DNA of 64,000 nt from NCBI GenBank assembly GCA_914767715.1, contig OU612068.1, forward strand, positions 32,738,001 to 32,802,000, written 5' to 3'. Source of the stretch: Membranipora membranacea. Taxonomy: Eukaryota; Bryozoa; Gymnolaemata; Cheilostomatida; Membraniporidae. The first letter of the stretch is position 1, and each line of letters opens with the position of its first letter. The translations under genes were made by a program, and so were the position numbers. The notes under the pieces are model-generated. The model did no database searches. It worked only from the letters and a program-made list of their open reading frames with translations, and was not told where the DNA came from. Below are positions 37,117-50,102 of this stretch, piece by piece.

Positions 37117-38643
37117 TTATAAAACACTGTTGGCACCATGTCTCCACAGTCTCTGCCAGTTCAGGTCTCTCTGATAGTTATCCCATGCCTGCTTTAGGGC
37201 GGCATCGCTAGCTACGTATTTCTTCAGCTGCTTGTTCACTTTAACATTATTTTCCACCAATGTTTGAACAGTTTTAGTTGTCTCCGACTCGCTCCTCAGC
37301 ACTTCCAACAACTCCCACAGCACCAGGTTTGGCTTGCCAGCATTTCTATTCAGTTTATTGTGCCATCCTATAAGCAGTCGCTAATTCCACATAAATTTCT
37401 ATTATTACATTTTCATAATGCCTAACAATATTCACGCATAAGTTTATCTATCGTGGTCCTCTTCAACATTCATTCTAGGGTAGATAGGGTTAAGAAACGC
37501 ATTTACCAAAAGACTGCAATTGTGCTAGCATTGCTGTAATTGGAAATATTTCTAATCATTAACAAAATGAATATATATATTTATTCATATCAACGATAGC
37601 CACGCTTTAATGTGGAGTAAAACAAGGCTGTAAGTCAGTTAACAATCTTACCTTCTAGGGAGTTGATGGTTCGAGTTGTGCTTCCGAACACTACCCAGTA
37701 TGCCACCCTTTGGAACCATGTGGCTTCCATGTACTCCAATAGCTGGTCACAGTTGACATTTTTGAGAGCCAGGAGTAGGAGGTGGCTCAGTGGTTAGAGC
37801 GCCGGACTTTCATCATGCAAGTGTTGAAAGTCGTGGGTTCGAATCCCACTGCAGTCCACTGACTACTGGGAGTTGTTGGACCCCCAGGTGTGCTCCGACC
37901 TGCCTACAAACTGAGAGCAAATTGGCGCAGTCATTGCAGCCTCGCCCTTAAGGCACACTATTTCGCCGCCACGATGTGGTGAGTGACCAACCATTGGGAT
38001 TTTAACCAACATTTAACCAACAGACTGTCTCTCCTTAGTTGAGGAATGGCCTCGTTTGTGACAACATCTTTAGGAAGAACAGCCAGGCCCATCACTCGCC
38101 TGACAAACCTCGTCACATCATCATTTATGTTGTATTTTACAACTAAATCTGTAGAAAGGCACAAAGGTATTTACAAAACAAACTTGATTTCATAGGCGGC
38201 CCAAAAATGATTTAAATCGCTCATAGACCATGTCCCCTGCCTCTTTCTATTTCCATTGTGCCTACACTCAAGATCCTTGACTGAGGAGGTAGTTCAGGTA
38301 GAATCTGGAATTTGGCAATTGATAATGAGATAGTTAGATGATTTATGATGTTATGCTATAAGTAAGTTATGGTACTAATGGCTTGTGACAACTAACAAAA
38401 ATTATGTTAACTATGGTGAAAGTTATGACTATATTTCCAAAACATAATAACCAGCTCACCGTGTATACTTTGGACTTTTCTCCAGATTGCCTGACGGAAG
38501 TGAAATAGGCAGCCTTGTCTGTCACAGGCTGGGAGAACACTCCGTAGAGCTGGCCAAAGTCCTGTCTCAAAGTCGGCTATTATTCTGCGTACCTTCTCCA
38601 CTTTCTTGCTGTCTCTAATGACAGACAGCACCTCATTGAGAAC
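37117..38643 (-). pseudogene. MULE transposase gene (C-terminal exons), disrupted by a SINE
   Basis: Exons on the minus strand: 38643-38460, from 38148 to about 37991, then about 37772-37652 after the SINE, and 37367-37117 with stop TAA. The first contains IIADFETGLWPALRSVLP and GCLFHFRQAIWRKVQS, the catalytic-core signature of MULE transposases (the D in ADFE and the C..H motif). The next has DDVTRFVRRVMGLAVLP, then TRTINSLEGWHNKLN, the family's NxxEGWH end. Introns join in frame (IH-D-LVV; LEG-WHN). A tRNA-type SINE interrupts the second coding exon, so the copy probably no longer encodes a full transposase. The N-terminal half upstream of 38643 was not recognised. Confidence 0.82.
37773..37990 (+). 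mobile_element. tRNA-derived SINE inside the MULE transposase exon
   Basis: The A box TGGCTCAGTGG (37783-37793) and B box GGTTCGAATCC (37836-37846) are Pol III promoter elements at tRNA spacing. The anticodon region does not form a normal 7-base loop, and about 140 bp of non-tRNA body follow. The right end is uncertain. It splits an otherwise continuous MULE exon. Confidence 0.7.
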
Positions 38644-41439
38644 CTGTAATGGTAACAAAATGTTAAATAATTATTCATCAGCCTGAACACCAAATGATTC
38701 AGTCAAACAATAGTGGCAACTTGTCTATATATCGAACTATGATAACTTCAATGTAGACAATGATTTTTATGGAACTCCGAGAATATTCTTTTTAACTTCA
38801 TACTTCCTTTTTAGCCGACCAAAATCACACAGGCGACAAACAAGACCATGCCATTGAAAGAATATAATTCAAATTAAAAAGAAAAATACAAAAATCAAAA
38901 GAATGATGAAGATACTGTGACAATTTTTTATCAGATAGGTGCCATACTTTCCATAATTTAATTGAGCCACTTAAACTACAAACATACTCAAATATCTACC
39001 TTCTATGATACCATCGTCAATCTTGGTTTGCATTTTCCCTTCCAACATTGGTTGAAGATCGTTCTCTTATTCTTCTGAAAAACATACTTTGACATTCAAT
39101 AAATCTACGTTTGTCTCAGCTTCATAAAATCAATCCTTTATGATCGTTTTTGGTTGCTGTTGACTTTTTAAGTGAACTTGGAGAAGGGCGCAGGCCAACA
39201 GATTGGCTGAAAAGTGCTCTGTGGATGTGTTGTAAGCGGAATTTGGTTGGCAGACATAATTGGTTGGTTTTATTATTCACTGTTATTTCGTCGCTTTTCT
39301 AGTCTTGGTGTTTCTCTGGGCAGAACGAAGAAAATTGCTGATTCATTTAGTTATCAATCGATTATTTATGTGTAATTTTAATAGTTAAGACCAGATAGCA
39401 AGAAAAAAAACAGTCTATCTTAATGACAGTGTCGGATATACAGATATTTGCATAAGATGGTAACAAGAAACCATATGATAATGTGCGAACTGTTGCAGGT
39501 CTATGGTAATACAATGTTGATATTCTGCTCTTGGATGGAATGTGTTATATATTCACAAATGGAAATTTTATAATGCTCATATTGGTACATATGGCAACAA
39601 TCATAACACAAAGTATAATGGCCAACTTACAACCATGTACATGGAGAGTATATTATATTCATATATACAGACAGAGATGATTAATACTTTCAGTCTCATT
39701 TTATGAAAAGCGTTCAGGAAAAATATGCTGGTCAAACAGACAGGGCATACAACTATAGAAGAAGACAGTCCCTCAGAAGTATGATGTATGAGTCTGAGTA
39801 TTATTCAAGATGGACCACATAAGTACTAAGCTTGTTTCTCAAAGCAATGATCAATGAAAACTCTTATTTGTTAACCAGATAGAAAATTCTATGCTTAAGG
39901 CACATAGCTCTTTCACATTTGTAGCGCCCCAAAATCTGATGACATGCAGTTGTTTAGCTGAGATTTTAATTGAAAGTTGCTAGAATTATTCTCTGGTTGA
40001 TCAATGCTGAGATGAATGACAAAAGAGCAAAATATGTTTTGAGCGATGAGCTCATTGTTTTGAGTGAGGATATCGCCCAAAAGAACCCTTCCCTGGTAAC
40101 TAAATATGTAATGATGTATTTTTAGTGCTAGCTGATCCTGTTTATTTGTGTTCCTCACAAAAAGGCTATAGTTCTGAGACCCATTGTTTATCCTCGGTGT
40201 CTAGGGTCACTAGCTCCAGAAAAAACCAAGAGCCACTGATCCGTACAATCATAGCAGAATCTCCCACAAGAAGCTGAGCACTCATACTGCAAACAATATA
40301 AAGATCATGATTAAACTTGGTCAGATATTCCCACTGGAGCTGGAGGCGAAAAAAAATAAACGAAGGGAACAGGCGGTCGCCTCTCAGTAAGCATTGATGA
40401 TTATCATGTTTTAGTCTTAGTTTTTAGTCTCCTTTCCGGCTGAGGCAGTGGGCAACTCCTTACAAAAGGTGTTTTATCTAGTTTATTCATATAATAGAAT
40501 GTCCAGCTCTGTTTTAAAATTAGAAAAAATAAGCCAAGTAACTCTCAAAAAGTGCAGCCCAAATATACAGTGAAGGGTCTACAAGAAGAACTGCTAGGCC
40601 TTGATTTCTGCCCGGTTTTAAATGTAATGGGGAGGTCGGAGATGTCCATAACTCAGGCGATGTGGGTTGGTGTGGGTTTGAATAGCGGAGATTGATATAA
40701 ATCGTGATACAAAAATAAATTCCATTTAAATTAAATATAATACGTAAAAGATTACCGAGGGAAAATTACACATCCACATTTAAAAATTAGATTTCCATGG
40801 TAATTATCAAGTCTATTGGGCATCCATTGCTTGCAAACTCGGTATCAGCTTGCCTTGTCTCCTCTAAGGTTTTAAGTCCGGGTGGTGTTCCATTTATGTT
40901 TTCCTGTCAGGTGCTTTGCTTCGTGTTCGCTGAATCACCTGGTTAAGAGCTTAGAGAACTGAGGAGCTCAGAACTTAATGTTTTCAAAAAAAATCTTGCT
41001 GTACATAAATATTTTTCTGTCGAGCAATTTGTTACGTGCCAACCATATTTATGCAAATAGAGTATTAACCATCAATAAAAAATTCATTGGCAGGCGAGTT
41101 GTACGTTGAGCATTCAGTTGTCACTATAACACAGCTTGCCTTCCATTTTACATTTAGTCCTGTCAATATAAATATAATTATTGAAATACAAGCCGTACAC
41201 TCACCAGTACCTAACAGCATGCTCATCAATATCCACTGGACCACTTTTAATAAATATCAATATTATTTAATTATGATAATAACATTATCCTTGAATGAAC
41301 TTACTTGTTTTAAAATATGGCCAAAAGAAAAAAAAATGCCACACCAGTCAGTTAGCTTAATTTTTATTTTCAATGCCGCATTCATGTTTCAACTGTCAGT
41401 TTCAAACGTATTGCATGATATTTTTTAGGCAAAGAGTAA

Positions 41440-41816
41440 CAGTTTTAAGTATGTTTTTATTTTTGTAAGTTTTCTACCCATTCATAAACAGGGGACAACC
41501 TCTACAATATATGTGTGGTCTATAGCTGGAATGCAAAATACAAAAATTAATCTGATAGCCAATAAAATTGCTGGGTCTATTTGGTTACCTGTATTTAGCC
41601 AATCATTGCAATGGGTCTAAATAATCGGGTTGGAAAAAGCAAAAAGATAGCTATCACATGAGTATAGACTTGTTTTGCAGTCTTTATCAATCGTAATATA
41701 TTGGGTCTAGTTTGTTCTGGGTCTAGTTTGTAGTGGGTCTAATTTGTATTGGGTTTTTTTTGTTTGGGTCTAATTTGTTATGGGTCTATCTGCATGGGTC
41801 TAATTGTCGCAATACC
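41440..41816 (-). repeat. Right TIR of the MULE
   Basis: Reverse-complement partner of 36006-36410. Units read TGGGTCT on the plus strand at 41700-41801. The outermost bases TGTCGCAATACC pair imperfectly with the left end. Confidence 0.85.
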
Positions 41817-41903
41817 TTTTTTCTTCATTCAATTTTGAGAAATTGCACAACTGGGATGGCTGTGATACAAGATGCATTTACCAGTGTCATGAAAATGAGT
41901 ACA

Positions 41904-42038
41904 CTACGGCAGACGAGCTGCGCCAGGGGAGAAAATAATGTCAGATGGCGCAGCTCGGCTAGAGGCAATTTACATGTGGCGCAGCTCGGCTAGAGGCGAT
42001 TTATGTGTGGCGCAGCTCGGCTAGTTTCAAAATTTGTT
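41904..42038 (+). repeat. Left TIR with 31-bp tandem units
   Basis: GGCGCAGCTCGGCTA occurs at 41947, 41978 and 42009. The outermost GAGCTGCGCC, near 41915, is inverted relative to these and could pair with them. Confidence 0.9.
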
Positions 42039-44469
42039 ATCAAGAGCACATGATTCCCAATATTGATAGACTTGTAAAAGTTTGCTCATCTGTCGGAACT
42101 GATAAATGAGCGGGAATTTATCACAGCTCTATTGTTCAAGAATCTAGCTGAAAAAGCAAGAGGACTATATTCATAAGTTGAACTAGGAGTGGCAGTCACG
42201 CAGGGAGTCACAGTCAGTGTTTGAGAAGTTGCTTGACTTTCCCCACCTATGATATGGCTGTAAGTATAGTATAGTATTCTCCACAATAAGGTATGAAAGT
42301 TATATTATTAAGGTAGTGATTAAGTATCATTATCATCATGTGAAGGAATGATTGGATTGGATGTGATGATCATTTAAATAGGGCTACTTGTACTACCTTA
42401 ACCTACTACTTCTCTCTTCTACCAAGGAGTATCAGCTTCCCTGGTTGCTCCTTGCTTCTAACACTCACATCATTGCACTTTCTTATTTTGGTTGGTCTGG
42501 GCTTTATTGTGTGGGTGCACAAACAAAGCAATGAGCTGCCCAATGTTTTGATAGTTGGTAATGATGTTGATGAAATTAATATGTATCAATCAAGAGTGAC
42601 TACTCACACTCACAGGCTACCTAGTGCTAGTACTAAAGGCTGCTACTGAGTGAGGAATGGTCACAGGCCTACTCCAACATCTGGGTCAATGGCAGTGAGT
42701 ATTTGACTACTCTTTTGGGTTTTTTGTTGTTTGAAACCCAACCAGGGGGGGGGGGGCAGTCAAACATTGCCAGAGACCAACCCAGGCTTTGGAGTAACTC
42801 GTGTATACAGTGTATACAATGTAAGGTGTGTAGTCATGTCTGCTAGATGTAGGGCATATACTGCAAGCGTAGAGAGGGCTTTAGAGCTCATCAAGTTACT
42901 TTGTTTAAAGTTTGACTGTGATTGATGTGTCAGTAATCTGTCCAAATAACATTTTTGTATGTTTACATGTTTTATTTTACAGCCTGTATGATTATGAAGG
43001 AGCATTTTAGAGATTAACCAGAGATAAGCCATAGTAATGATATGCAATCATCACTAGACCGACTTAATCTTTGATCCCGTATAAACCTCAACATGTATCA
43101 GGATTGCATTGGTAAGACCAAGGAGTTAGAGGGAACTCCTTGGTAAGACAGTGGCTGGTTCACTTAGCCGGATTTAAGATGCTGAGACTTCGCCAAGTAA
43201 AAGTATTTTCCAATGAACAACTAGAGATCCATGAGATTTCATACACAATAATAATGCCGTAGCACAGCTCATCGCCTAGTCTTTCAACATCTAACTGTAA
43301 GTTGTTGATGATAAATCAATGTCAAGCATGCAACTTCAGTTAGTATCCAATGCTGTTGATAGTGATACCTAGGGAGTTTTTGCGGTATCAATTAGATGAA
43401 CAAACTTCATCAGGGTGCTTGGTCACTGGGTGCAGGCCCCAGAGAACTGAGAAGAAGGTTCATTGCGTAAGGCAGTCCTCGCACCCTGCTATACTCTGCT
43501 TAAATCTATCAATAATAACCAGATCAAATGATTCACAGTGTTTTGTGCTGATAATTTTTATTTTCAGGTACATTGAATATAATATGTATAACGGCCACAG
43601 GTATTCTGGCTCGTAGTCACATTGTTCCAACTTTTTTGGGTCAAACCAAACGCATATCCTTACTCCAACATTGGAGAGTGATAGTAAGTCCTTGGGTGAG
43701 CAAAAGATATCAGGGAGTATGTATGATCAAGGAGTTGGGGACAAAATATAACAATTGTCCCTAACTCTCTGGTATGATTGTATCAGACATATGAGTTGTC
43801 TTCTCAACTAAAATCAATCCTCCTCCCAAGGTAGTCTGGTCATTCAGCTCAATTAGACAATTCGTGCACAAATCGTTTACTCAGAATGCATAGGTATAGT
43901 TCTATCTATGAGAGAGTGATTTGGGAACGAGACCTAAGTAGGGCACCTAAGCTGTTTTTTATTCAAAGAACTTTCAGTCACTGTTGACAAAATTCTCATC
44001 TATCTATGCGTTATTCTGTAGACTAAACAGCCAAGTCATATCATCCCTGCATGAATATAGATGGTTATACAGCTGTCACAAAAATGCGTCAAGTGAACTT
44101 TCTTAGGCATAGTATAATTATTATTGTGCTTAAATTACGTTACACAAAACAAATAACAAAATAAGAAATAAAGGGACCAGTTATGTCAGCTCCTCAACAA
44201 CAAACAAACATGGTATGTAAGAAGAAAAAATAAAAATCCGACCAGAGAGAAAACTTTGATAACAATTTGGTACCCACTTACAGATTACAGTTGTCAAGTC
44301 AGTTCACCGATGTATTTGTTGTCTATTAGAACTCACGATTGATTTGAATCAGCTTATCAGTGGCACTTTGGGCATTTACAATTCAAATGTGCTTGACTGC
44401 TTGAGTTCCTAAACTGAAAACCTGACCCACAAGCAATAAAAAAAATCAATAGATACTAAGACCGAGGAG

Positions 44470-44662
44470 TTAGACTTCTGTAAAGAGGTCATCTGGGCTT
44501 CTTTGTGGCACTACGTTGCAGACTCTTATCTCATAGTTGATCGGCAAGTTGCGTGTCGGCATAATGATCATCCAGATGACTTTATTTCCAACAATATTAT
44601 GATAGACCACTGGGCCATAGGCTAGTTTCAATGTTGTTGTCATCACCTTGTCTTCCACCGTT
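44470..44662 (-). CDS. Unrecognised terminal exon, 63 codons
   Basis: A polypyrimidine tract with CAG ends at 44663. An open frame follows, including MTTTLKLAYGPVVYHNIVG and IWMIIMPTRNLPINYEIRV, and stops with TAA at 44470. The composition looks like real protein (hydrophobic and charged alternation, no low complexity). I do not recognise the family and found no upstream exon. It lies inside the 41904-45519 element, so it could be element-encoded, a captured host exon, or a host gene invaded by the element. Confidence 0.35.
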
Positions 44663-45384
44663 CTGAAAAGGGAAAATTATAATAGGATCAATTAATGCAG
44701 AAACCAAATGAGATGCTCAACTGTGAAAAAAAGTTCATATTCCTGGGTTAGAGATAGAACTAAGAGGTCATTGAATGAAAGAATTGAATGTAATATGAAA
44801 GTCAAACATTGCTGCATACCCAGACAGGTTTTGGAGTAGGACCATTGGGTCATAGATAGATAAGATAGTAGTCTGCCAGTGAGTGAGGGTGCTGCATCAT
44901 CATCAACATTCCACCAATTCTTTGACTCCCATTCACTGTAACAATGAGTGATTCAATGACAAAAATGAAATACATACATACATAGATTCTACAGATTGGT
45001 CCAGGAACTGTCTGTAGTGGAAGATCAAGGAGTGCTCCTAGCTAGTCCCTGCTGGTCCTTGGTAAGACAGATTGGTTGGTGACAATCAGAACAGTTCACC
45101 TGACAGACTCCTCTCCTCTGTAAGTGTATATATCTTTTCTAAGGTGGCTCTATGTTGAGAATGTCTGATAGTGATAACATTAAAAAGGTCACCTTTCAGT
45201 GCTCAGGCCAGTGAGTGATGCTCTAACCTCAAAGTCAGGCCTAGGACCCAATTATCAGACTCAGCTATCAAGATGTTGCAGACTTAGTTGTTAACAATCA
45301 TACCTCCAAAACCCAAGTTGACTCTAACTTTTTCCGACTGAGTCATGACAGACTATCAAATTCATGAGTTGTGTTCTCATGGCT

Positions 45385-45519
45385 TCAAAATTTGAAACTA
45401 GCCGAGCTGCGCCACACATAAATTGCCTCTAGCCGAGCTGCGCCACATGTTAATTGCATGTAGCCGAGCTGCGCCATTCCGAATTATTTTTACCACATGG
45501 CGCAGCTCGTCTGCCGTAG
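45385..45519 (-). repeat. Right TIR with 31-bp tandem units
   Basis: Mirror of the left TIR: three TAGCCGAGCTGCGCC units and an outermost GGCGCAGCTCGTCTG. Confidence 0.9.
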
Positions 45520-45523
45520 TACA

Positions 45524-48500
45524 CTCACATATCAAGTGAGGATGACTTTTGTTATATAGCCTGTGGTCTTGAATTTAATTACAATCAAGTCTCACTCAAG
45601 TATGTTCTCTATTGAGTTTGTCATGTTAGGTCCTTGTGCTACAATTCTAGGCGGAAGTAGCAACTGCCTACATTGCTTTGAATTTTCTCAACATTATCAG
45701 GTGTGCTGCAAATATCCCTGCATGCTGGCTACCAGTGTTTTTGTCTGTTATCATAATTTAAATTCTTGGATAGTGAAGTTCTTACAGGAATAGAATACGC
45801 AGGGAATCAACAATTTGAAATCTAAAGTAAGTAATAAGCCTGAAGCATAAATTGTTCTGTTGCATTAGTTGGTTAGTCTTATAAATAATAATTTATACTA
45901 TTGTCTTGTAACTGTTATTATAATAATAATAATTATATAATAATTTATTTGCCATAATAGAATATATTATATGTATAATATATATAATTACATATGTATA
46001 AATATGTTGGTTTATTTTTTGCAGTTAGTACACAAGAACTCCTTGCTGATATTTCATTATTATTATTATTTATGATTACTATTATGTATTTAATTTTAAT
46101 TTATTATTTTTCTTAATCAGTCTGTCTCAGATGCTGTTTTGACTAAAAACCTAGTGACTGTTCTATTGTCATTGCGATTGACTTTGTCCTGATTGTTGCA
46201 TTTTGCAAGTCTTGATTCGTGATAGTGTACAGTAAGTTAAATCATTGGTTAAATAGGGAGTTGTTTTAACTAATCTAAGTATACATACATACGTACATAC
46301 ATACATGTGTAACCTAGGTTTGCTATACGTACACTTGTCTGTAGACCAGACCCGCCGACTACTTGGGCGTTGAATTGCAAGCAACAGTCTTATTCACTCA
46401 CTAGTACGGTGGCCTTCAAGGCCATGGAATCAAGAAAATATGAAACACATATTTGATTTGATGTGTTCATGGATTAGGATGGCTAGCAGTTCTAATCATA
46501 AGGCCATATATATAGACATTGCAAGTAAGCTTGTTATGAAAAGACAGACAGACAGCACTGCATATCACTGTTGGTTTGGTTGTTGGTTGTTTTTGGTTGT
46601 TTTTAGTGCCTGAGAGTGTAATGATCAGTAGAAGTAGTGTACAATGTGGACCAAAATGAAATGAAGCCTGCAGTAGCCTAAGACTGTTTGTGGAGTTTAT
46701 AACAAGTATCATGTTTTTGTATTACAGTATTGATTAATGTGGACGCCCTTGGAGAATGTAAATTAGAACCTGTTGACTTGGAACTTGTGAGCTGAGTATT
46801 TAAAAGGTTAGTTGAAAAAACAATTGCCATACTACCTTGTTGTCGTAGTTGACACAGTGATGTCTTCCTTATTGTTTACGTAGACATAGGCGTAACCCTA
46901 GACAGCTGGCGCAATTGTGTGTTGTTGTTCACTTCGACTGTTTGCTTGCAAGTTTAGGTTTCGTAAGACACCTCAACTTATTGAATTCGGCATAGGCTTC
47001 CTTCAGATTGATAATGGTCCCTTTATGGCCTCGCTGTGAGAAGGGACCCTAAGATTTTATTCTACAATTTTTTGACATTTTGATGGTTTATCCTGCCTAT
47101 CCTCAACTGATGCAGGGGAGTAAAACTGCAATCAAAGAAAGTCTAAATCATCATTGAGGTTATCAGTTTTCTTATAGGTCAGGAGTTCCTAGTAAAGGTT
47201 CTATTATATTCTTACATGAGCATCAGCAGTTGTATATGCTGCAACCAATGAAGTTCATTGCTGCAACTTGATTACAGCTAATAATACTGTGCATTGGTAG
47301 CACAAGTGCAGTGTGAGCTTATAAAGGACAGTGTAGCAGTTCTACTTTCAGATGATAAAAATACCCCTATACTCCGACCTGAACTGAATAAATTTGCCTG
47401 ATGTTAGAGGATGACCTCAGATGGGTTTCCTGTTTTAGCCAAATTGAAAAAAATCACAGGAATTGGCAAAATCATCTATCTTGTAAATTATAGTGTTCTC
47501 CTGGAATTCTAAGCCAAAGATTACCTGTTCTGGCATGTAAGTTAATTGCGAGAAAAACAGGCTTCCAGCTAAGATTAGTAGGCCAATGGTCTGCTAACTC
47601 AATCAATTCGTTCACTTTCTATCCAATAATCAAACATTGCCATAAAAGGAGACATCATAAGCTGTTTGCTAATGTTAATTTAAGTTTGTTCAAAAGCTTT
47701 TCAGCAGCAGTGGATTATGAAGGAGGAAGTTGGAATGAACATGACATGTTTTGTCGTTATTAAGTTGATATGTCTTGTAATGGCTTGAGAAGGGCGATGC
47801 TGATTTTAATAATCAATGAAATGGAAGCTAAGGAATTCAATGATTCATGCTGGAAAAGTAACATCAGCAGGCATATGAGAACTCATATGGGAATACCTGG
47901 GAAAACAACATTGATTGAATGTATCCTGGGAGGGTGTGTCATGCCGACAGCTTTACATAATGGCCATAAAAGGAGCACTGCAGTAAGGTAAAGGATGTAG
48001 TAGTGCTCCAGTAAATGAGTTATCCGTGGTGCTATCATAAGTTTCTAAGCTACATATTTGATGAAAAATACCATCTAGAAGCAACATGTATTCTTTGCTC
48101 ATGGAACATCAATGATACCAGTAATCTTGAACATTTTCGAGCGCATATTATGAGCTTATGACTTATAGTTGATTTGAAACAAAGAAATGAGCAGCCCATT
48201 AGTGAATTCAGCTTGTACAGGAAGCTGGTCATGTGAATGCTAATTAATCCACCTGGAATTCCATCAAAACTTTATTTGTGATTTTAGTGCTATTATCTAC
48301 TCGTTATGAGGTCTAGTATCACATATCTGAATGTAACAGATACAATTATACTCATGACTAGTCATTTCGCTTCCATTACTAAGTGTTAGATACTTGGCTG
48401 TGATGAGAGGATGGGCAAGTGAATGGCCTTTCATGCTGTGCTATGAGATAAAACTAAACAGTAGTCTTGAGCAAATTTGTTTTTAGTACTGGTAGTCTTA

Positions 48501-50040
48501 ACGGATCATGAGGATAAAAGAACTGTCTATATTTGTTGAAGATAGGGGCTTGATATCTTTGCTTTTCAAAGAAGGCTGTTTTCATGTGGTTGCCAAATGC
48601 CAGCCCATTAAATTTTATAGAAATTGACCAAAGTCCCACTGTGATAGACAAGGCCATTTAATATTGATCTCAACTATTCAGTATGGATTAGTAGTTTATC
48701 TCGATGTCCACCATTTTTGACTGGGTTTTTATCACTTTGTCTGCTATTGACTGAGTTGAGAATGACCAATCTGCAAGGCAGGGCTAAAGGATTAAATATT
48801 AGTTTGCTGATACGAGAACTTCCAGGGCTGTCAATGATAGGATTAGCAGTTCATCGAATAGTAGGTTGATCGGCACCCTGCTCCCTGTGTGATGGGCCAC
48901 TTCATCAGGCCTCCTGGATTCGGAGGCCTTGGTCAGTTATTATGTACTGGGTGTTGAAACAGCGCAACGGTAGTGCGCACACAATTTGGCGCATTCTAAA
49001 TGAGCCTTGACATTTACTTCCCCTTTCCCTACTAGATGTTATTCCTTCTCAGTACTAGTGAAGAAGGTCGTCAGGCCTACTTGTGAACACTAATACTGTG
49101 CTGTTAATATTTCACACAAATCAGATATCCTGATAACATTCATCTCCTTTTGCATGTATCACTTTTTTCTTGTTTGTAAAAGGACTCATGTGGTCTAAAA
49201 CACTTAGTAGCAAGACTCAAGTAGCACCATTCTATCAAGTGGTACTTGTGGCCGTAGTAGATAATATACGTGTACCAGTATTACAGAGTACTGTTATTGG
49301 CATCAGTTGGATGTTTGTTGATATTTAATTATACTGCTGGTGATCTAATTTATTAGCTTGTATGAAATGATACACACTGAGTTATTGGCTGGCTTCCTGT
49401 TTCAATCTTGGAAGTTGTAATGGGAAAATGCCTGACTGACACATCTAGTTAGAATATTTGTCTGCCAGTCAGACTGTGGAATAAACCAATGTTGACAGCT
49501 TGTTAATCTCATAGTCATGATTTTACTACTGGCTCTGATGCCTCTCTCTCGTATTCATTGCACAATTGGTCTCATTATGCAATTACTTATTGTCTGCATT
49601 GATAAGTAGCTAAATTTACTTGCTTCTTTTCTCACTTTCACCTTTCAGAGTCATGTGATTGTATTTATCCCATACTGTTTGACTGCGTATCTATCTATCG
49701 GCATTGAGTGCATTCCTTCAACACAGCCTTATCATAGAACAATTCTCTGGCCCTTCAACCTAAGAAAATTTGGTTCCAGGGGAAAAAAGCTACTCAAATA
49801 TTACAGCCATTGTAGGATGTATGAGCAGTAGTTTTTTTCCTGCTTGGAGTAGGATAGTAAAAGAGCAATTCTGTTCTGGTAACATTGTGGTGAAGATATG
49901 ACTTCGATATCACTCCAAAATGTGATTGAAAATCTCTTTATTGATAACATTAATCACTGGAATTATTGGAACTTATTGTTCACTTTGCTCATATCATATC
50001 ATGTATACGATTCTTTAGATTTCTTGGTCTGCTATTTTAC
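45524..50040. other. 4.5-kb region without a recognised gene
   Basis: AT-rich DNA with TA/AAT-rich low complexity at about 45890-46010 and a TACATACA/TACGTACA simple repeat at about 46281-46307. The promoter and any 5' UTR exons of the CYRI gene should lie here. A TTTTACAG at 50034-50041 could be a 3' splice site for a 5' UTR intron. Short reading frames look random. Confidence 0.45.
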
Positions 50041-50102
50041 AGAACGAGAAGAACCAATCTATTTAGTGAACCGAAACAGATTACCACATGTGTGTAGAAA
50101 AC

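Larger units (their letters stand above)
36006..41816 (-). mobile_element. Mutator-like (MULE) DNA transposon, 5.8 kb, long TIRs
   Basis: Terminal inverted repeats of about 400 bp (36006-36410 and about 41440-41816) bound an interior coding for a MULE transposase on the minus strand. Each TIR opens with about eight AGACCCA units spaced 13-17 bp. Long TIRs plus this transposase family define Mutator-like elements. A candidate target-site duplication TTTTTTCT flanks it (35998-36005 and 41817-41824); MULEs usually make 8-11 bp duplications, but this one is low-complexity. 38644-41439 shows no recognised exon. Confidence 0.85.
41904..45519. mobile_element. Non-autonomous-looking 3.6-kb element with structured TIRs
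   Basis: Ends 41904-42038 and 45385-45519 are inverted copies of about 135 bp starting CTACGGCAGACGAGCTGCGCC when read inward. Each contains three direct copies of GGCGCAGCTCGGCTA at a 31-bp period plus one inverted copy of the core at the tip. TACA flanks both ends (41900-41903, 45520-45523), a possible 4-bp target duplication. No transposase was recognised. One good splice-like exon (44470-44662) lies inside. Confidence 0.8.

Noticed and set aside
37778-37850. tRNA gene candidate
   Set aside because: A and B boxes are present, but the anticodon arm is abnormal and a non-tRNA tail follows; it is better called a SINE head.
47770-47991. Plus-strand frame with SRHMRTHMG, like a zinc-finger linker
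   Set aside because: No paired Cys/His zinc-finger spacing and no neighbouring fingers; likely chance.
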